A stretch of 64,000 nt of DNA from Salinibacterium sp. M195 (GTDB lineage Bacteria; Actinomycetota; Actinomycetes; Actinomycetales; Microbacteriaceae), in NCBI RefSeq assembly GCF_019443965.1, contig NZ_CP040814.1, positions 248,001-312,000 on the forward strand. Reading direction: 5' to 3'. Shown one piece after another: positions 7,375 to 16,372 of the stretch. Both the position numbers and the translations under genes were made by a program. Below the pieces are notes generated by a model. It was given only the letters and a program-made list of their open reading frames with translations. It searched no databases and had not been told where the DNA came from. Within the stretch, counting starts at the first letter, position 1. Each line of letters begins with the position of its first letter.

Positions 7375-8520
7375 GTGAAGATCGCGCGCATCGAAACATT
7401 CTTGGTACCGCCACGATGGCTGTTCGTGCGCATCGAGACCGACAACGGCATTGTCGGCTGGGGCGAACCCGTTGTTGAAGGCCAAGCCGACATCGTGCGC
7501 GCTGCCGTCGAACAGCACGCCGAGTACCTCGTGGGGCTCGACGCCACCCGCATCGAAGACCACTGGCAAGTACTCACCCGCGGCGGGTTTTACCGCGGCG
7601 GCCCTGTAGCCTCGAGCGCCATCGCCGGAATCGACCAGGCGCTCTGGGACATCGCAGGCAAGGCTCGCGGCGTTCCCGTTCACGACCTCCTCGGCGGCGC
7701 CGTGCGCGATCGCATCCGCATGTATGGCTGGGTTGGCGGCGATGACCCGTCCGAACTGCGCGACAACATTGCCCAACAAGTGAGCTCTGGCCTCACCGCC
7801 GTCAAGATGAACGGCAGCGGACGGATGAAGCCCATCGGCACCGTCAGCGCCATCAACGAAGTTGTCGAACGAGCCGCCCTCGCCCGCGAAGTTCTTGGCC
7901 CCGACCGAGACATGGCCATCGACTTTCACGGACGGATGACCGTGGCCAACTCGCGCCGCGTGCTCCCCCTGCTCGAGCCCTACGCTCCCCTCTTCGTTGA
8001 AGAACCCGTCGTGCCCGAAAAGTCGCACCTACTTGACGGCATTGTCGCCTCAACCTCGATCCCCATCTCCACCGGCGAGCGCCTCTTCTCCCGCAATGAG
8101 TTTCTCGGGCCGCTTCAGGCGGGTGTCGCGGTCGTGCAACCCGACCTCTCCCACGCCGGCGGAATCTCCGAAGTGCGCCGCATCGCCGCCCTCGCCGATA
8201 TGTTCGACGCTCAGCTCGCGCCGCACTGTCCCCTCGGGCCCATTGCCTTGGCGTCGAGTTTGCAAGTCGGGTTCAACACACCGAACTTTCTTATTCAGGA
8301 ACAGAGCATCGGCATCCACTACAACGTCGGATCAGACGTGCTCGAATACCTCATGGATACGAGCGTTTTCGACTTCACGAGTGGGTACATCGAGCGGCTC
8401 ACCAAGCCGGGGCTCGGCATCGACATTGACGAAGCCGCGGTGCGCGCTGCCGACAAGATCGGGCACCAGTGGCGCTCCCCCGTGTGGCGTCACGACGATG
8501 GCGCCCTTGCTGAGTGGTAG
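7375..8520 (+). CDS. dgoD: D-galactonate dehydratase family enzyme
   Basis: 381 residues from the GTG at 7375, chosen because GAGGGAG precedes it and the product starts KIARIETFLVPPRW like the family. It belongs to the enolase superfamily (mandelate racemase subgroup). Metal ligands are Asp183, Glu209 and Glu235, with His185 and His284 as the expected acid/base residues. GGFYRGGPVASSAIAGIDQA and RDRIRMYGWVGGD match DgoD closely. The enzyme dehydrates D-galactonate to 2-keto-3-deoxy-galactonate. It converges on an SDR and is followed by a GntR regulator of DgoR type. KDGal kinase and aldolase genes are not in this window. Confidence 0.85.
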   Translation: MKIARIETFLVPPRWLFVRIETDNGIVGWGEPVVEGQADIVRAAVEQHAEYLVGLDATRIEDHWQVLTRGGFYRGGPVASSAIAGIDQALWDIAGKARGVPVHDLLGGAVRDRIRMYGWVGGDDPSELRDNIAQQVSSGLTAVKMNGSGRMKPIGTVSAINEVVERAALAREVLGPDRDMAIDFHGRMTVANSRRVLPLLEPYAPLFVEEPVVPEKSHLLDGIVASTSIPISTGERLFSRNEFLGPLQAGVAVVQPDLSHAGGISEVRRIAALADMFDAQLAPHCPLGPIALASSLQVGFNTPNFLIQEQSIGIHYNVGSDVLEYLMDTSVFDFTSGYIERLTKPGLGIDIDEAAVRAADKIGHQWRSPVWRHDDGALAEW

Positions 8521-8530
8521 CCCGCTAGCG

Positions 8531-9265
8531 CTAGGCGCCGAGTGTTGTCGTCATTCCCCCGTCAACGAGCAGCGATGCACCGGTGATGTATGAGGCGCCA
8601 TCCCCGGCCAAGAACTGGATGACCGAGGCAACTTCTTCGGGTGTGCCCAGTCTCTGCAATGTCGCCTGTCGGGCCGCAAGCTCAAGTTCTGCGGCGCCCT
8701 GGTGATCCCATTGGCGCGTCTGGATTGAGCCAGGAAGAACAACATTCACGCGAACGTGTGGTGCGTAGTCGACAGAGAGCTGGCGGGTTAACGAAATCAG
8801 ACCGCCCTTGGCTGCGGCGTAGGCCGGCTGTTCAGTCCACGCCAGCACACCGTGAACACTCGAGACGTTGACCATGTTTCCGTGCGCTGCGGTGAGAGTG
8901 TCGTGGAAGGTGTGCATTGCGCGATAAACGGATGAGAGGGTCACTGAGAGCTGTTTGCTCCAGTTGTCTTCAGACTGTTCGTGCGCGACGCCTGCTACGT
9001 CAAAGAAGGCGTTATTCACAATGACCGTCGGCAGGCGAGCAGCGCAACGAAGCTCACGCGAAAGCGCCTGCCAAGCTGCGGGATCGGAGACGTCTAGGAA
9101 ATTTCCCGTCGCTGATCCACCGGCGGCACGAATCTCCTCAGCAATCGCGACCGCGGCAGCCGTATCAATGTCAGAGACAACGACATCGTCGCCGGCAGCG
9201 GCAAACATTCTGGCGCAGGCTGCACCGATGCCGTGCCCTGCTCCGGTGATCAGAACCGTACGCAT
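8531..9265 (-). CDS. Short-chain dehydrogenase/reductase (galactonate locus)
   Basis: 244 residues from the ATG at 9265, which has GAAGG seven bases upstream. An alternative ATG at 9286 overlaps the regulator's stop by one base and adds seven residues. Cofactor motif TGAGHGIG is at 7-14. The usual NNAG reads NNAF. The catalytic Ser and YAAAK are present, and the C-terminus ends in the usual VDGG-containing tail. Next to dgoD and a DgoR-like regulator, it may act as a galactose or sugar-acid dehydrogenase. This is inferred from context. Confidence 0.8.
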   Translation of the reverse strand: MRTVLITGAGHGIGAACARMFAAAGDDVVVSDIDTAAAVAIAEEIRAAGGSATGNFLDVSDPAAWQALSRELRCAARLPTVIVNNAFFDVAGVAHEQSEDNWSKQLSVTLSSVYRAMHTFHDTLTAAHGNMVNVSSVHGVLAWTEQPAYAAAKGGLISLTRQLSVDYAPHVRVNVVLPGSIQTRQWDHQGAAELELAARQATLQRLGTPEEVASVIQFLAGDGASYITGASLLVDGGMTTTLGA

Positions 9266-9285
9266 CGTGTCGCCTTCGTCGCCCA

Positions 9286-10035
9286 TTAGAGTGCTCGCTT
9301 GCGGTTCTTGACGAGGGCGGCGCCGTCAGCATCTGTGCTCACAATGGCTTCAGAATCGCGAGCAGACTGACTCATCAACGTTGTCATCGCTAGGTGCGCA
9401 GCGTCGGCATCCTGAGCGACAATGGCGTCAACCACGGCGCGATGCGAATCCAAGAACTGGGTGGTCGTTTCGCGTTCGAACGCGATCTGATTGCGGGCCT
9501 GCAACGCTGGTTCAAGCACCACTTCAAAACGAGCCAACAGTTCATTGCCGGATGCCGCAAGCACCGCTCGATGGAATGCCAAGTCGGCCGCCGCGTGAGA
9601 TTCAGCCTCGCTGCTCACGAACGTCGCAGCGAGGGCGTTCATCGCCTCCTCGATCGCGACACACTGTTGCTCGGTGCGTCTCACTGCCGCCAGCTTCGCG
9701 GCAGCTGGTTCGAGTACGTGACGAACTTCGCTCAGCTCAAGGACAAGGAGAGAATCGGGAACGCCTTCAGATCGCCAGGCCATGACGTCACCGTCAAGCA
9801 ACTGCCACCGCGCCCGCTCGGTGACGTAGGTGCCCAAGCGCGGACGCGCATCCACAAGTCCTTTAGTCGTGAGTACCTTGATGGCTTCCCTCATGACCGT
9901 GCGGCTCACCTGAAATTCGGTGAGCACTGCATCCTGATCGAGAATGTCGCCAGGCACCAAGTCGCCACGCATAATGCGGCGCCCGAGCACGTCAACAACG
10001 TGCCCGTGCAGGCCGCGTCGGGAGAAAGTAGTCAT
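9286..10035 (-). CDS. GntR/FadR (FCD) family regulator, DgoR-like
   Basis: 249 residues: N-terminal winged helix (about 1-75, with VSRTVMREAIKVL as recognition helix) and C-terminal FCD ligand domain with the metal-binding His/Asp pattern (ADLAFHRAVLAASGN, DSHRAVVDAI). RWQLLDGDVMAW in the linker is typical of DgoR/LldR relatives. It is translationally coupled to the downstream SDR (TAATG). It probably represses the galactonate genes, sensing the sugar acid. A -10 box TATTAT seven bases before the ATG suggests a leaderless mRNA. Confidence 0.85.
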   Translation of the reverse strand: MTTFSRRGLHGHVVDVLGRRIMRGDLVPGDILDQDAVLTEFQVSRTVMREAIKVLTTKGLVDARPRLGTYVTERARWQLLDGDVMAWRSEGVPDSLLVLELSEVRHVLEPAAAKLAAVRRTEQQCVAIEEAMNALAATFVSSEAESHAAADLAFHRAVLAASGNELLARFEVVLEPALQARNQIAFERETTTQFLDSHRAVVDAIVAQDADAAHLAMTTLMSQSARDSEAIVSTDADGAALVKNRKRAL

Positions 10036-10083
10036 CCCCGCGATAATACTGCCCCGCTCGCGTTCGCGCGGTCGAGTGACGCG

Positions 10084-10614
10084 CTACGGCGCGACAGTGC
10101 CCCGGGCAGGGTAGTCATTCTCCGTGACGTACTCGAGCCCATGGATGAGCGCTTTCACGGGCATCCGCCCGAAGGGCATGCTGGAGACGGTGCTCCAGAA
10201 CACGGTGCCATCGGCGTCAAGAATGTACATACCGGGTTCACTAAAGAAATCGGGCTCGCCCTTCTTGAAGCCGCTGGACACGAAGAGACCCCACTCGCGT
10301 GCGTGTGCGTCAGTCAGGCCGTGGGCGATCGGCAGACGGGTGAGCTCCCAATCATCAAGGGAAATGGTGGCGCGTTTGAGGGTGTCCATGCTGGCGGCCA
10401 CGATGCGTCCCACACCGGCTGCCCGCAGCTCGTCCATGTTCTCGTCGAGCTCACGCAATTGCTTGCGGCACACCGGGCAGTGCAAGCCACGGTAGAAAAC
10501 GATGAGCGTGAACCGGCCATCCGCACCGGTGCCGAGCGCGAGATCGTCGGTGCTTCCCCCACGCGCCAGCGGCAGGGAGAGGGCAGGAGGTTGGGTGCGC
10601 GGCAGGATGCTCAT
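10084..10614 (-). CDS. Peroxiredoxin-like / AhpC-TSA family thioredoxin-fold protein
   Basis: About 176 residues from ATG 10614; an upstream ATG at 10647 would add 11. A thioredoxin fold is indicated by LIVFYRGLHCPVCRKQLREL, where CPVC gives a peroxidatic-type cysteine plus a CXXC partner, and by later GMYILDADGTVFWSTV. The family reduces peroxides or acts as a thiol oxidoreductase. It resembles the AhpC-like proteins found singly in actinobacteria and proteobacteria rather than classical AhpC. It stands alone, and no ribosome binding site decides the start. Confidence 0.75.
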   Translation of the reverse strand: MSILPRTQPPALSLPLARGGSTDDLALGTGADGRFTLIVFYRGLHCPVCRKQLRELDENMDELRAAGVGRIVAASMDTLKRATISLDDWELTRLPIAHGLTDAHAREWGLFVSSGFKKGEPDFFSEPGMYILDADGTVFWSTVSSMPFGRMPVKALIHGLEYVTENDYPARGTVAP

Positions 10615-10714
10615 GGTGGAGAGAACACCATACGAGCGAACAATCATTCCGCTCAGACGAAACTGTCAGCTAGCGGGAACTCGCTGAGAACGTCGCGCGC
10701 TATACCCGGCTCGG

Positions 10715-11254
10715 CTACGCGACGTCGTGGTCGTGCAGCGCTGAGGTCACGGTAGTTCCGTTGAGTTCGAGATACAGCTGCCCCTCGGTCACCGAGAGAG
10801 TGACAGCATTTCGTCGCTCGAGCGCGGTCACAGTTTCTTCAATGAAACCTGGGTCGAAGCTGCGAAATACGATTGCTGTCGCGTTGTGAATCTTTTTGCC
10901 CGCCCACGGGGCGGCTACCTTCACAGGATCGCGGTGCGTATAGATCGCCACCCGGTCGGCCAACTTGCTGCCATAGTGAAGCCTGGCCGCATCTGGCGCC
11001 CCCACTTCAATCCACGCAGTAATTGTTCCCGTGAGATCACGCACGAGAACGGCGGGCTCGTCGGTCGACGACACCCCCTCGCTGAAGACGATGCCTTCCT
11101 CGTACTCGAGGCAGTACGCCAGGAGTCGGGTCACCATATAGAGGTCGGTTTCAGAGGGATGACGCGCGACCCGCAGAGTGAAATCTTCGTAGACGCCGCG
11201 ATCGACATCCGCTAATTGCACCGTGAAGGTGTGGATCGTTGAGCCAGCTGCCAT
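10715..11254 (-). CDS. YaeQ family protein
   Basis: About 179 residues from ATG 11254, which gives the family's usual start (AAGSTIHTFTVQLADVDRGV). Conserved stretches are HPSETDLYMVTRLLAYCLEY, WIEVGAPDAARLHYGSKLAD and YTHRDP. YaeQ proteins have a PD-(D/E)XK nuclease-like fold, and the E. coli protein has been linked to RfaH function, but the biochemical activity is not established. The upstream 49 codons of the same open frame do not look like the family and are excluded. Confidence 0.8.
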   Translation of the reverse strand: MAAGSTIHTFTVQLADVDRGVYEDFTLRVARHPSETDLYMVTRLLAYCLEYEEGIVFSEGVSSTDEPAVLVRDLTGTITAWIEVGAPDAARLHYGSKLADRVAIYTHRDPVKVAAPWAGKKIHNATAIVFRSFDPGFIEETVTALERRNAVTLSVTEGQLYLELNGTTVTSALHDHDVA

Positions 11255-11422
11255 AGCGACTGAGCCTAGCCGCTTGACGCTGCGTGAAAAGTCATACAGC
11301 CGCGTCATCGACCCGCGATGTCCCGCTGCGTGCTCGTGGAGCCGGGGTCGCGACCGTTCGCTCTGCGCAATGTGAGAAGCCGCTAGGCTCGGTACCGCCA
11401 ATTCACCAGTAAAGGAAACCCT

Positions 11423-12229
11423 GTGACGACTGAGATTCCCCAGCCGCCCAAACCTCGTCGCACGAGCGAGATCACTCTCCCCATGTGGGCAGTCGTTACT
11501 GGCGGCATCGCTCTAGTGGTTCTCTTGGTCACCGTCGTCGTCCTCTCCAGCATCGCGCTCATTGGCCTCGGCGTACAGCAGGATCTGGCCAGTCGGGGTG
11601 CTGAAACCGACACTTCGAACGCTAGCGAGCAGCCCTCAGCCGTCGCGACTGAGAGCGCTGATGCACCAGACTCGACCACTATTGCGGAAGCTGTGAGCTA
11701 CTCCGGCCAAGGCAATCAGATTCTCCCGGTTGAGCTCCCTGACGGTCCCGGCGCGTTGACGGCAGCTGAATTTGTCACTTCTGGGGGCGACAAGTTTGAG
11801 GTCACCGAACTCGACTCGAACTTGGAGCAGATCGGAAACAGCTTGATGTACCAGACCGAAGATTACACAGGCACCGTGCTCCTCAATACGTGGTCCTCTT
11901 CGGGCGCGACTGCCTACCTCGACATCAAAACTTCTGGCTCGTGGACAATCAATCTCAATCCCGCGTCAGCCATTCCCGTCATCAATTGGCCTTTTGACAT
12001 TTCGGGATCAACAGACGCCGTCTATGTCTACAACGGGCCGGCCGGTGTTGTGCAGGCTGACTTCACCGGAAAATCAAACTCGATCGTTTCGAGCTTCCCT
12101 CCTGAAGGGGGAATCTGGGAGTCGTTGGTCAACGAGATCGGCTCGTACTCCGGGCCGATTCGGTGGACCGATGGTCCGTCAATAATCGAAGTAACTGGCG
12201 ACGGCCCCTGGACATTGGTCTCCCAGTAG
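11423..12229 (+). CDS. Membrane-anchored extracytoplasmic protein of unknown function
   Basis: 268 residues from a GTG with AAAGGA upstream. A Pro-rich cytoplasmic start (EIPQPPKPRR) is followed by one transmembrane helix at about 21-47, an Asp/Ser/Thr/Ala-rich linker (about 52-92) and a beta-rich outer domain ending DGPWTLVSQ. I do not recognise the domain. The pattern SGSWTINLNPASAIPVINWP recalls small secreted actinobacterial beta-sandwich domains. It is divergent from yaeQ and convergent with the kinase gene. Confidence 0.7.
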   Translation: MTTEIPQPPKPRRTSEITLPMWAVVTGGIALVVLLVTVVVLSSIALIGLGVQQDLASRGAETDTSNASEQPSAVATESADAPDSTTIAEAVSYSGQGNQILPVELPDGPGALTAAEFVTSGGDKFEVTELDSNLEQIGNSLMYQTEDYTGTVLLNTWSSSGATAYLDIKTSGSWTINLNPASAIPVINWPFDISGSTDAVYVYNGPAGVVQADFTGKSNSIVSSFPPEGGIWESLVNEIGSYSGPIRWTDGPSIIEVTGDGPWTLVSQ

Positions 12230-12258
12230 CCGACGACTGAGGATCAGCTCGCGCGCGG

Positions 12259-12864
12259 TCAGCGCGAAACGACGACAGCGTCGGCGCGGTCCCGCGTAGC
12301 GCGGACAAGAACCGCGTTGGGTTCGTCGACCTCTGCGGCCCAACGAGCGGCATCCACCGCCGATCGCCCATAGCGACGGTGCCGCTCGATGAGCCTGTCG
12401 CGGCGAACATCGTCGTCGATTTCCAGGTACCACACCTCATCGAGTAGCGGGCGGATCACTTGCCAGCCACCGCGATCATGGAGCAGGTAGTTGCCCTCCG
12501 TAACGATTACGGCGTCGTCACCGCGCAGGGCAATCGCCCCCGCAATGCCCTCATCGATCTCTCGATCGAAGCGAGGTGCAACGACATCCTGACCATCCCG
12601 TAATCGCCGGAGCGCTGAGGCAAACCCGGCAGCGTCAAAAGTCTCAGGGGCGCCTTTCCGCTGGCGAAGCCCCAGACGGTCGAGATACTCATTCGCAAAG
12701 TGGTAGCCGTCCATCGGTAACACCGGAGCGGTAATCAATTCAGCGAGCGTCGACTTTCCGGCTCCGGGAGGGCCAACAACGCCAAGAAGGTAGGGACGAG
12801 CTGCGCCCTGGACTCCCAGGACGGCGATACGCTCAACTGCCTCGTCAACCGTGTAAGTCTTCAC
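12259..12864 (-). CDS. P-loop nucleoside/sugar kinase family protein (uridine kinase/FrcK-like)
   Basis: 201 residues from GTG 12864 with GAAGGGA upstream. Walker A GPPGAGKST is at about 31-39, followed by PMDGYHFAN, the phosphoryl-acceptor DG.H motif of the uridine kinase/pantothenate kinase group, VTEGNYLL, and a lid region with RDRLIERHRRYGRS. Such kinases phosphorylate nucleosides, fructose or related alcohols. The substrate cannot be told from sequence, and the gene is not in an obvious operon. Confidence 0.75.
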   Translation of the reverse strand: MKTYTVDEAVERIAVLGVQGAARPYLLGVVGPPGAGKSTLAELITAPVLPMDGYHFANEYLDRLGLRQRKGAPETFDAAGFASALRRLRDGQDVVAPRFDREIDEGIAGAIALRGDDAVIVTEGNYLLHDRGGWQVIRPLLDEVWYLEIDDDVRRDRLIERHRRYGRSAVDAARWAAEVDEPNAVLVRATRDRADAVVVSR

Positions 12865-12906
12865 GTGGTCCCTTCGCCTGACCGAAAATGCGGTCGCTCT
12901 TAACGC

Positions 12907-12938
12907 AAGAAAACCCCTGAATAATCAAGGGTTTTCTT
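12907..12938 (-). terminator. Terminator after tRNA-Ser(GCT)
   Basis: AAGAAAACCC (12907-12916) pairs with GGGTTTTCTT (12929-12938) around a 12-base loop, eight bases beyond the tRNA 3' end on the minus strand. The minus-strand 3' arm ends in TTTTCTT. Confidence 0.65.
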
Positions 12939-12945
12939 CGCAGAG

Positions 12946-13034
12946 CGGAGACGGAGAGATTTGAACTCTCGGTACCCTTACGGGTACTCCACCTTAGCAG
13001 GGTGGTGCACTAGGCCGGACTATGCGACGTCTCC
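12946..13034 (-). tRNA. tRNA-Ser (anticodon GCT)
   Basis: 89-nt class II tRNA on the minus strand. The acceptor GGAGACG pairs with CGTCTCC, anticodon stem CACC/GGTG encloses CTGCTAA (GCT), a long variable arm TACCCGTAAGGGTA follows, and the T-arm GAGAG/CTCTC encloses TTCAAAT. The discriminator is G, as expected for tRNA-Ser. Confidence 0.95.
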
Positions 13035-13099
13035 AGACGTACTCAGCAATCATAACGGGTCATGAGCTGTACGACGAACCGAACCAGGAATTGGCCGGT

Positions 13100-14389
13100 T
13101 TAGTAGTAGTTAGTGACCGAGCAGCTGTAGGTCGCGGCGTTCTGGCCGCGCACATCGAGCACTTCCAAATCTTCGTCAACGGGGGCCGCAGTTGAGCCTT
13201 CCGTAGCCTCGGGAGTTGGCTCAGCAACTGGTGCGTTCGGGTCAGCTTCTGCGCCTTGACCATCGGTCTCGTCCGCAAGCTCGAAGGGCTGGTCTGCGGC
13301 GACCAAGGCCATCATCTTGTCGCCCTGATACTCGTTGGGCTGCACCTTGCCAGAATAGACACCAGTTCCACCGGTTCCCCCGGGGTACTGCACGAACTGA
13401 ATTCGATCCAAGGGGATGTCTTTCAACGCTAGGGCGATCGACACCATTGTGGGGATGTCGGCAAGACCCTTCGAGAGCTGCATGTTGGCGATCGCAGCAT
13501 CCGCAAGGTTGTAGAGCTTCTTGTAGTCGGTGAGGGTGTCGGAGCTCTTGAGCGTGCGAACCATCGATGAGAGGTACACCTGCTGCGAGCTGATGCGGGT
13601 CAGGTCGCTACCGTCGCCGACACCATGACGGGAGCGAAGGAATGCGAGTGCCGTACCACCCTTGAGGTTGTAGGTGCCTGCCTCAGGAAGGTTGATGCCG
13701 GTGAAGTCATCGATGAGGGGGCCGTTGACGCAAACATCGACGCCGCCGATGGCATTCGTCATCTGGATGACGCCATCGAAAGTGATGACTCCTGCGAACT
13801 GGATGTCGAGCCCAGTGAACTCAGAGAGCGTAAGAACTACACAGGGCAGCCCGCCGTAGGACATCGCGGTGTTGAGCGCTTCCGTGGAGTATGGCTTGTT
13901 GTAGTCGCCGTCGCTGCTCGGGCACTCAGGAATACCCATAACCATGTCGCGGGGAAAGCTAATGGCGACAGCGGACTGACGATCAGCGGCGACGTGCAAG
14001 ATCATGTTGACGTCGTTGAGCTCGCCAGCGGCGTCTTCAGTTGTTCCGCCGATGCCGCCCTGGCCGGCGCGGGTGTCGCTGCCGGCAATGAGAATGTTGA
14101 ATCCACCCTCATAGCTGCCGATCTGAGGCGGCGGACCATCGGTCTCGCCCACGAGAGTGACGGTGTCTCGTTGGCCGTAGATGCTGTTGAAGGCGACGGC
14201 GCCAACAGCGCCACCGCTCACCATGAGAACGGCGAGTGTTGCCGCAACGACTTTTGCGATCGAACCCCACGGGCCGGGCTTCTTCAGCCTTCCGTGGCGC
14301 GCCAAACCTTGCACCTTGGGTGCCTCGTTCGAGCTAGTGCGAGCGACAGAGCGCGAACGCAGCTCTGAGCGTGGACGAAGTTCACTCAT
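13100..14389 (-). CDS. LytR-CpsA-Psr (LCP) family cell-wall glycopolymer transferase
   Basis: About 429 residues from ATG 14389, which has AAAGGGGG seven bases upstream. A basic cytoplasmic tail and one transmembrane helix (near 44-66 of this start) precede an extracytoplasmic LCP domain with LIAGSDTR, AISFPRDM (phosphate-binding Arg), the FDGVIQMTNAIGGVDV stretch and LAFLRSRHGVGDGSDLTR. LCP enzymes transfer lipid-linked glycopolymers to peptidoglycan. The C-terminus has a Glu/Ala/Pro-rich stretch and ends in a short segment with one Cys. It is monocistronic between two tRNA-Ser genes. Confidence 0.9.
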   Translation of the reverse strand: MSELRPRSELRSRSVARTSSNEAPKVQGLARHGRLKKPGPWGSIAKVVAATLAVLMVSGGAVGAVAFNSIYGQRDTVTLVGETDGPPPQIGSYEGGFNILIAGSDTRAGQGGIGGTTEDAAGELNDVNMILHVAADRQSAVAISFPRDMVMGIPECPSSDGDYNKPYSTEALNTAMSYGGLPCVVLTLSEFTGLDIQFAGVITFDGVIQMTNAIGGVDVCVNGPLIDDFTGINLPEAGTYNLKGGTALAFLRSRHGVGDGSDLTRISSQQVYLSSMVRTLKSSDTLTDYKKLYNLADAAIANMQLSKGLADIPTMVSIALALKDIPLDRIQFVQYPGGTGGTGVYSGKVQPNEYQGDKMMALVAADQPFELADETDGQGAEADPNAPVAEPTPEATEGSTAAPVDEDLEVLDVRGQNAATYSCSVTNYY

Positions 14390-14545
14390 CGCACGCCCCC
14401 TTTCAATCCCCAAATACAACTAATGACAAGCAGATTCGCCAATCTTACAGTTCTCGCCCCTAAGAACCTGAGAAAAGCCACAAGTGTTGGCGTGAGCGTG
14501 CTATCGCGAGCATTCGGGAAGAACCGAAACTCGAACGATCAAGTG

Positions 14546-14630
14546 CGGAGGGCGTGGGATTCGAACCCACGAGACATTTCTGCCCACCAGTTTTCAAGAC
14601 TGGCTCCATCGGCCGCTCGGACAGCCCTCC
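14546..14630 (-). tRNA. tRNA-Ser (anticodon TGA)
   Basis: 85-nt class II tRNA on the minus strand. Acceptor GGAGGGC/GCCCTCC, anticodon stem CAGT/ACTG around CTTGAAA (TGA), long variable arm, T-arm GTGGG/CCCAC with TTCGAAT, discriminator G. Confidence 0.95.
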
Positions 14631-14716
14631 CTGCATAAGCAGACCGCCAGTCTAGCGGATTCAGAGTGGGTACTCCTGCGGGGCCCAACGCTGCCTTCGC
14701 CACGCAACACGGTGGC

Positions 14717-16261
14717 CTACGGCAGCATTCGCAGTGCCGCCCACACCTCAAGTCGCCCCTCGAACGATTCAAGGTCAAGGCTCAGGATGCTCGCAGCCTG
14801 ATCGACGCGCGACCGCACCGTGTGCCGGTGCACGCCAAGACTCACCGCAGTGGCACCCCACGAGCAATCGTGGGCGAACCATGAGCGCAGCGTCTGCACA
14901 AGAGCTGCCGAATGCTCGGCATCGAAATGGGTGAGCGGCGTGAGCACTCGGTGTGCCACCTGCTCTGCACCCGCCGAGTGCAGAACCCCGAGCATCCCGG
15001 TGTCGGCAATGTTGCCGAACTCGATGAGTTTCGCACCGCCAGCGGCAGCGTGAAGCGCGTGGGATGCCTGCTCTAACGCGCCGTCAAGAGTCGCGTAGTC
15101 TGCGGCAACGGCGCTTCCGGCGCTGAGCTTGTGGTCGGCAACAAGTTGCGTGATTAGTTCGAGGTCTGATGCCTGCCCGACAATCACCACGATCGTGTTG
15201 TCACGCTCCGCAAAGAAGACCCGACCTTCCCCATCGAGCGCTAACGCTTCGAGGGCGTCGAGCACAAAGTGGCTGTGCACTTGACGAGCGATGCTAACAA
15301 CAGTGAGTGGTTCGGCCGGAAGGGCTCCCCACACCTCAACGGCGGTTGCCCTCGCGGCCGACACGTTGCCCGCGAGCAGCAGCTCGAGCAGCGCAGACCG
15401 CAACTGACCTCGCGTGGTGTCGAGTTCGCGGTTTTGTTCGAGCGCGAGAGTCGCCAACGCGATCACGCTCGTGACGAGCTCGTTCTCGGCACGGTCAAGC
15501 GGGACTCCACGCCCCAAAGCCAAGGCCCCCCGCAACTCTCCACTGTGACCGAGGGTCTGGATCGTTACTTGTCCCGACGGGAGAGTGAGGCTGGTGGATG
15601 AACGGCGCCCCTTGCGCAGGGCCTGCGCAACTTCGTCCCGCACCGGTGCAGCAAATCTGTCATCGGAGAGCCGCTGCGACGGCACAAGCAGCGGCGCCCC
15701 TGTCGCGTCGAAGAGCCCGACCCAGCAGGAAAGCTGGCGTTCGAGTTCGACCAGTGTCGACCGCAGTCCGGTCGGCCGGAGCGCGGCACGAGAGATCGCT
15801 TTGTGGGCAGAGATCGACCATTCCATGCGTCGATTGCGTTCGGCGGCAATCTGGTCAGCGACTTCACGAATGACGGCAATGAATGGCACTCGGTCGGGAA
15901 CATCGATAAGCGGGAGACCGGCAATTTCACAGGCCTCGGCGAGCCCCGGCGGCATGCCCTGATGCAGAAAGTGGGTTGCGAAGCCGAGCCCGACGACGCC
16001 TGCGGTGACGAGGCGCGCCACATAAGCGTCGTAGTCGTAGAGCTCGGCGGCCGCGTCGAATCCGAACTGCGCGCCGTCAGTGAGCAGCACATTTCCGCTG
16101 CTGAGAAAGGGAGTGGGGTCGGCTAGGTCAGAGCTGTGCACCCAACTGATCGGAGCCTTCAGACGATCACGGTGCTGCGGATGCTCGTTCGTACCTTCGT
16201 TGCCCACCACGCTGAGACGCAGTTTTTGCCGACCAAGCAGCCACGCAATAGTGGGGAGCAT
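14717..16261 (-). CDS. PucR family transcriptional regulator
   Basis: 514 residues from ATG 16261 with GGAAGGA nine bases upstream. The N-terminal PucR domain (about 1-130, with WVHSSDLADPTPFLSSGNVLLTDG read in two pieces around 40-63) is followed by a GAF/GGDEF-like middle part and a C-terminal PucR-type helix-turn-helix (WGATAVSLGVHRHTVRSR near 475-492). PucR-type activators control purine, amine and amino acid catabolism. This one is divergent from a class III aminotransferase, so it probably controls that gene in response to its amine substrate. Confidence 0.85.
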   Translation of the reverse strand: MLPTIAWLLGRQKLRLSVVGNEGTNEHPQHRDRLKAPISWVHSSDLADPTPFLSSGNVLLTDGAQFGFDAAAELYDYDAYVARLVTAGVVGLGFATHFLHQGMPPGLAEACEIAGLPLIDVPDRVPFIAVIREVADQIAAERNRRMEWSISAHKAISRAALRPTGLRSTLVELERQLSCWVGLFDATGAPLLVPSQRLSDDRFAAPVRDEVAQALRKGRRSSTSLTLPSGQVTIQTLGHSGELRGALALGRGVPLDRAENELVTSVIALATLALEQNRELDTTRGQLRSALLELLLAGNVSAARATAVEVWGALPAEPLTVVSIARQVHSHFVLDALEALALDGEGRVFFAERDNTIVVIVGQASDLELITQLVADHKLSAGSAVAADYATLDGALEQASHALHAAAGGAKLIEFGNIADTGMLGVLHSAGAEQVAHRVLTPLTHFDAEHSAALVQTLRSWFAHDCSWGATAVSLGVHRHTVRSRVDQAASILSLDLESFEGRLEVWAALRMLP

Positions 16262-16317
16262 CCGAATCTGTCCTTCCCGAACCGACAGCTCACCTTATGT
16301 CGAGAGTGTCGCCAATA

Positions 16318-16372
16318 ACTATACATAGTGGCAGCATCCAGAGAGGGCCCCGAGGGCGATAGTAGAACTATC
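16318..16372. promoter_or_regulatory. Short palindromes between pucR-type gene and aminotransferase
   Basis: ACTAT-ac-ATAGT (16318-16329) and GATAG-N5-CTATC (16358-16372) lie in the 135-base divergent interval. They share the core CTAT/ATAG and could be binding sites for the PucR-type protein. They are short, so support is weak. Confidence 0.3.

Noticed and set aside
9394..10755. 453-residue plus-strand open frame opposite the GntR and peroxiredoxin-like genes
   Set aside because: It runs antisense through two well-supported genes and the gap between them and shows no domain.
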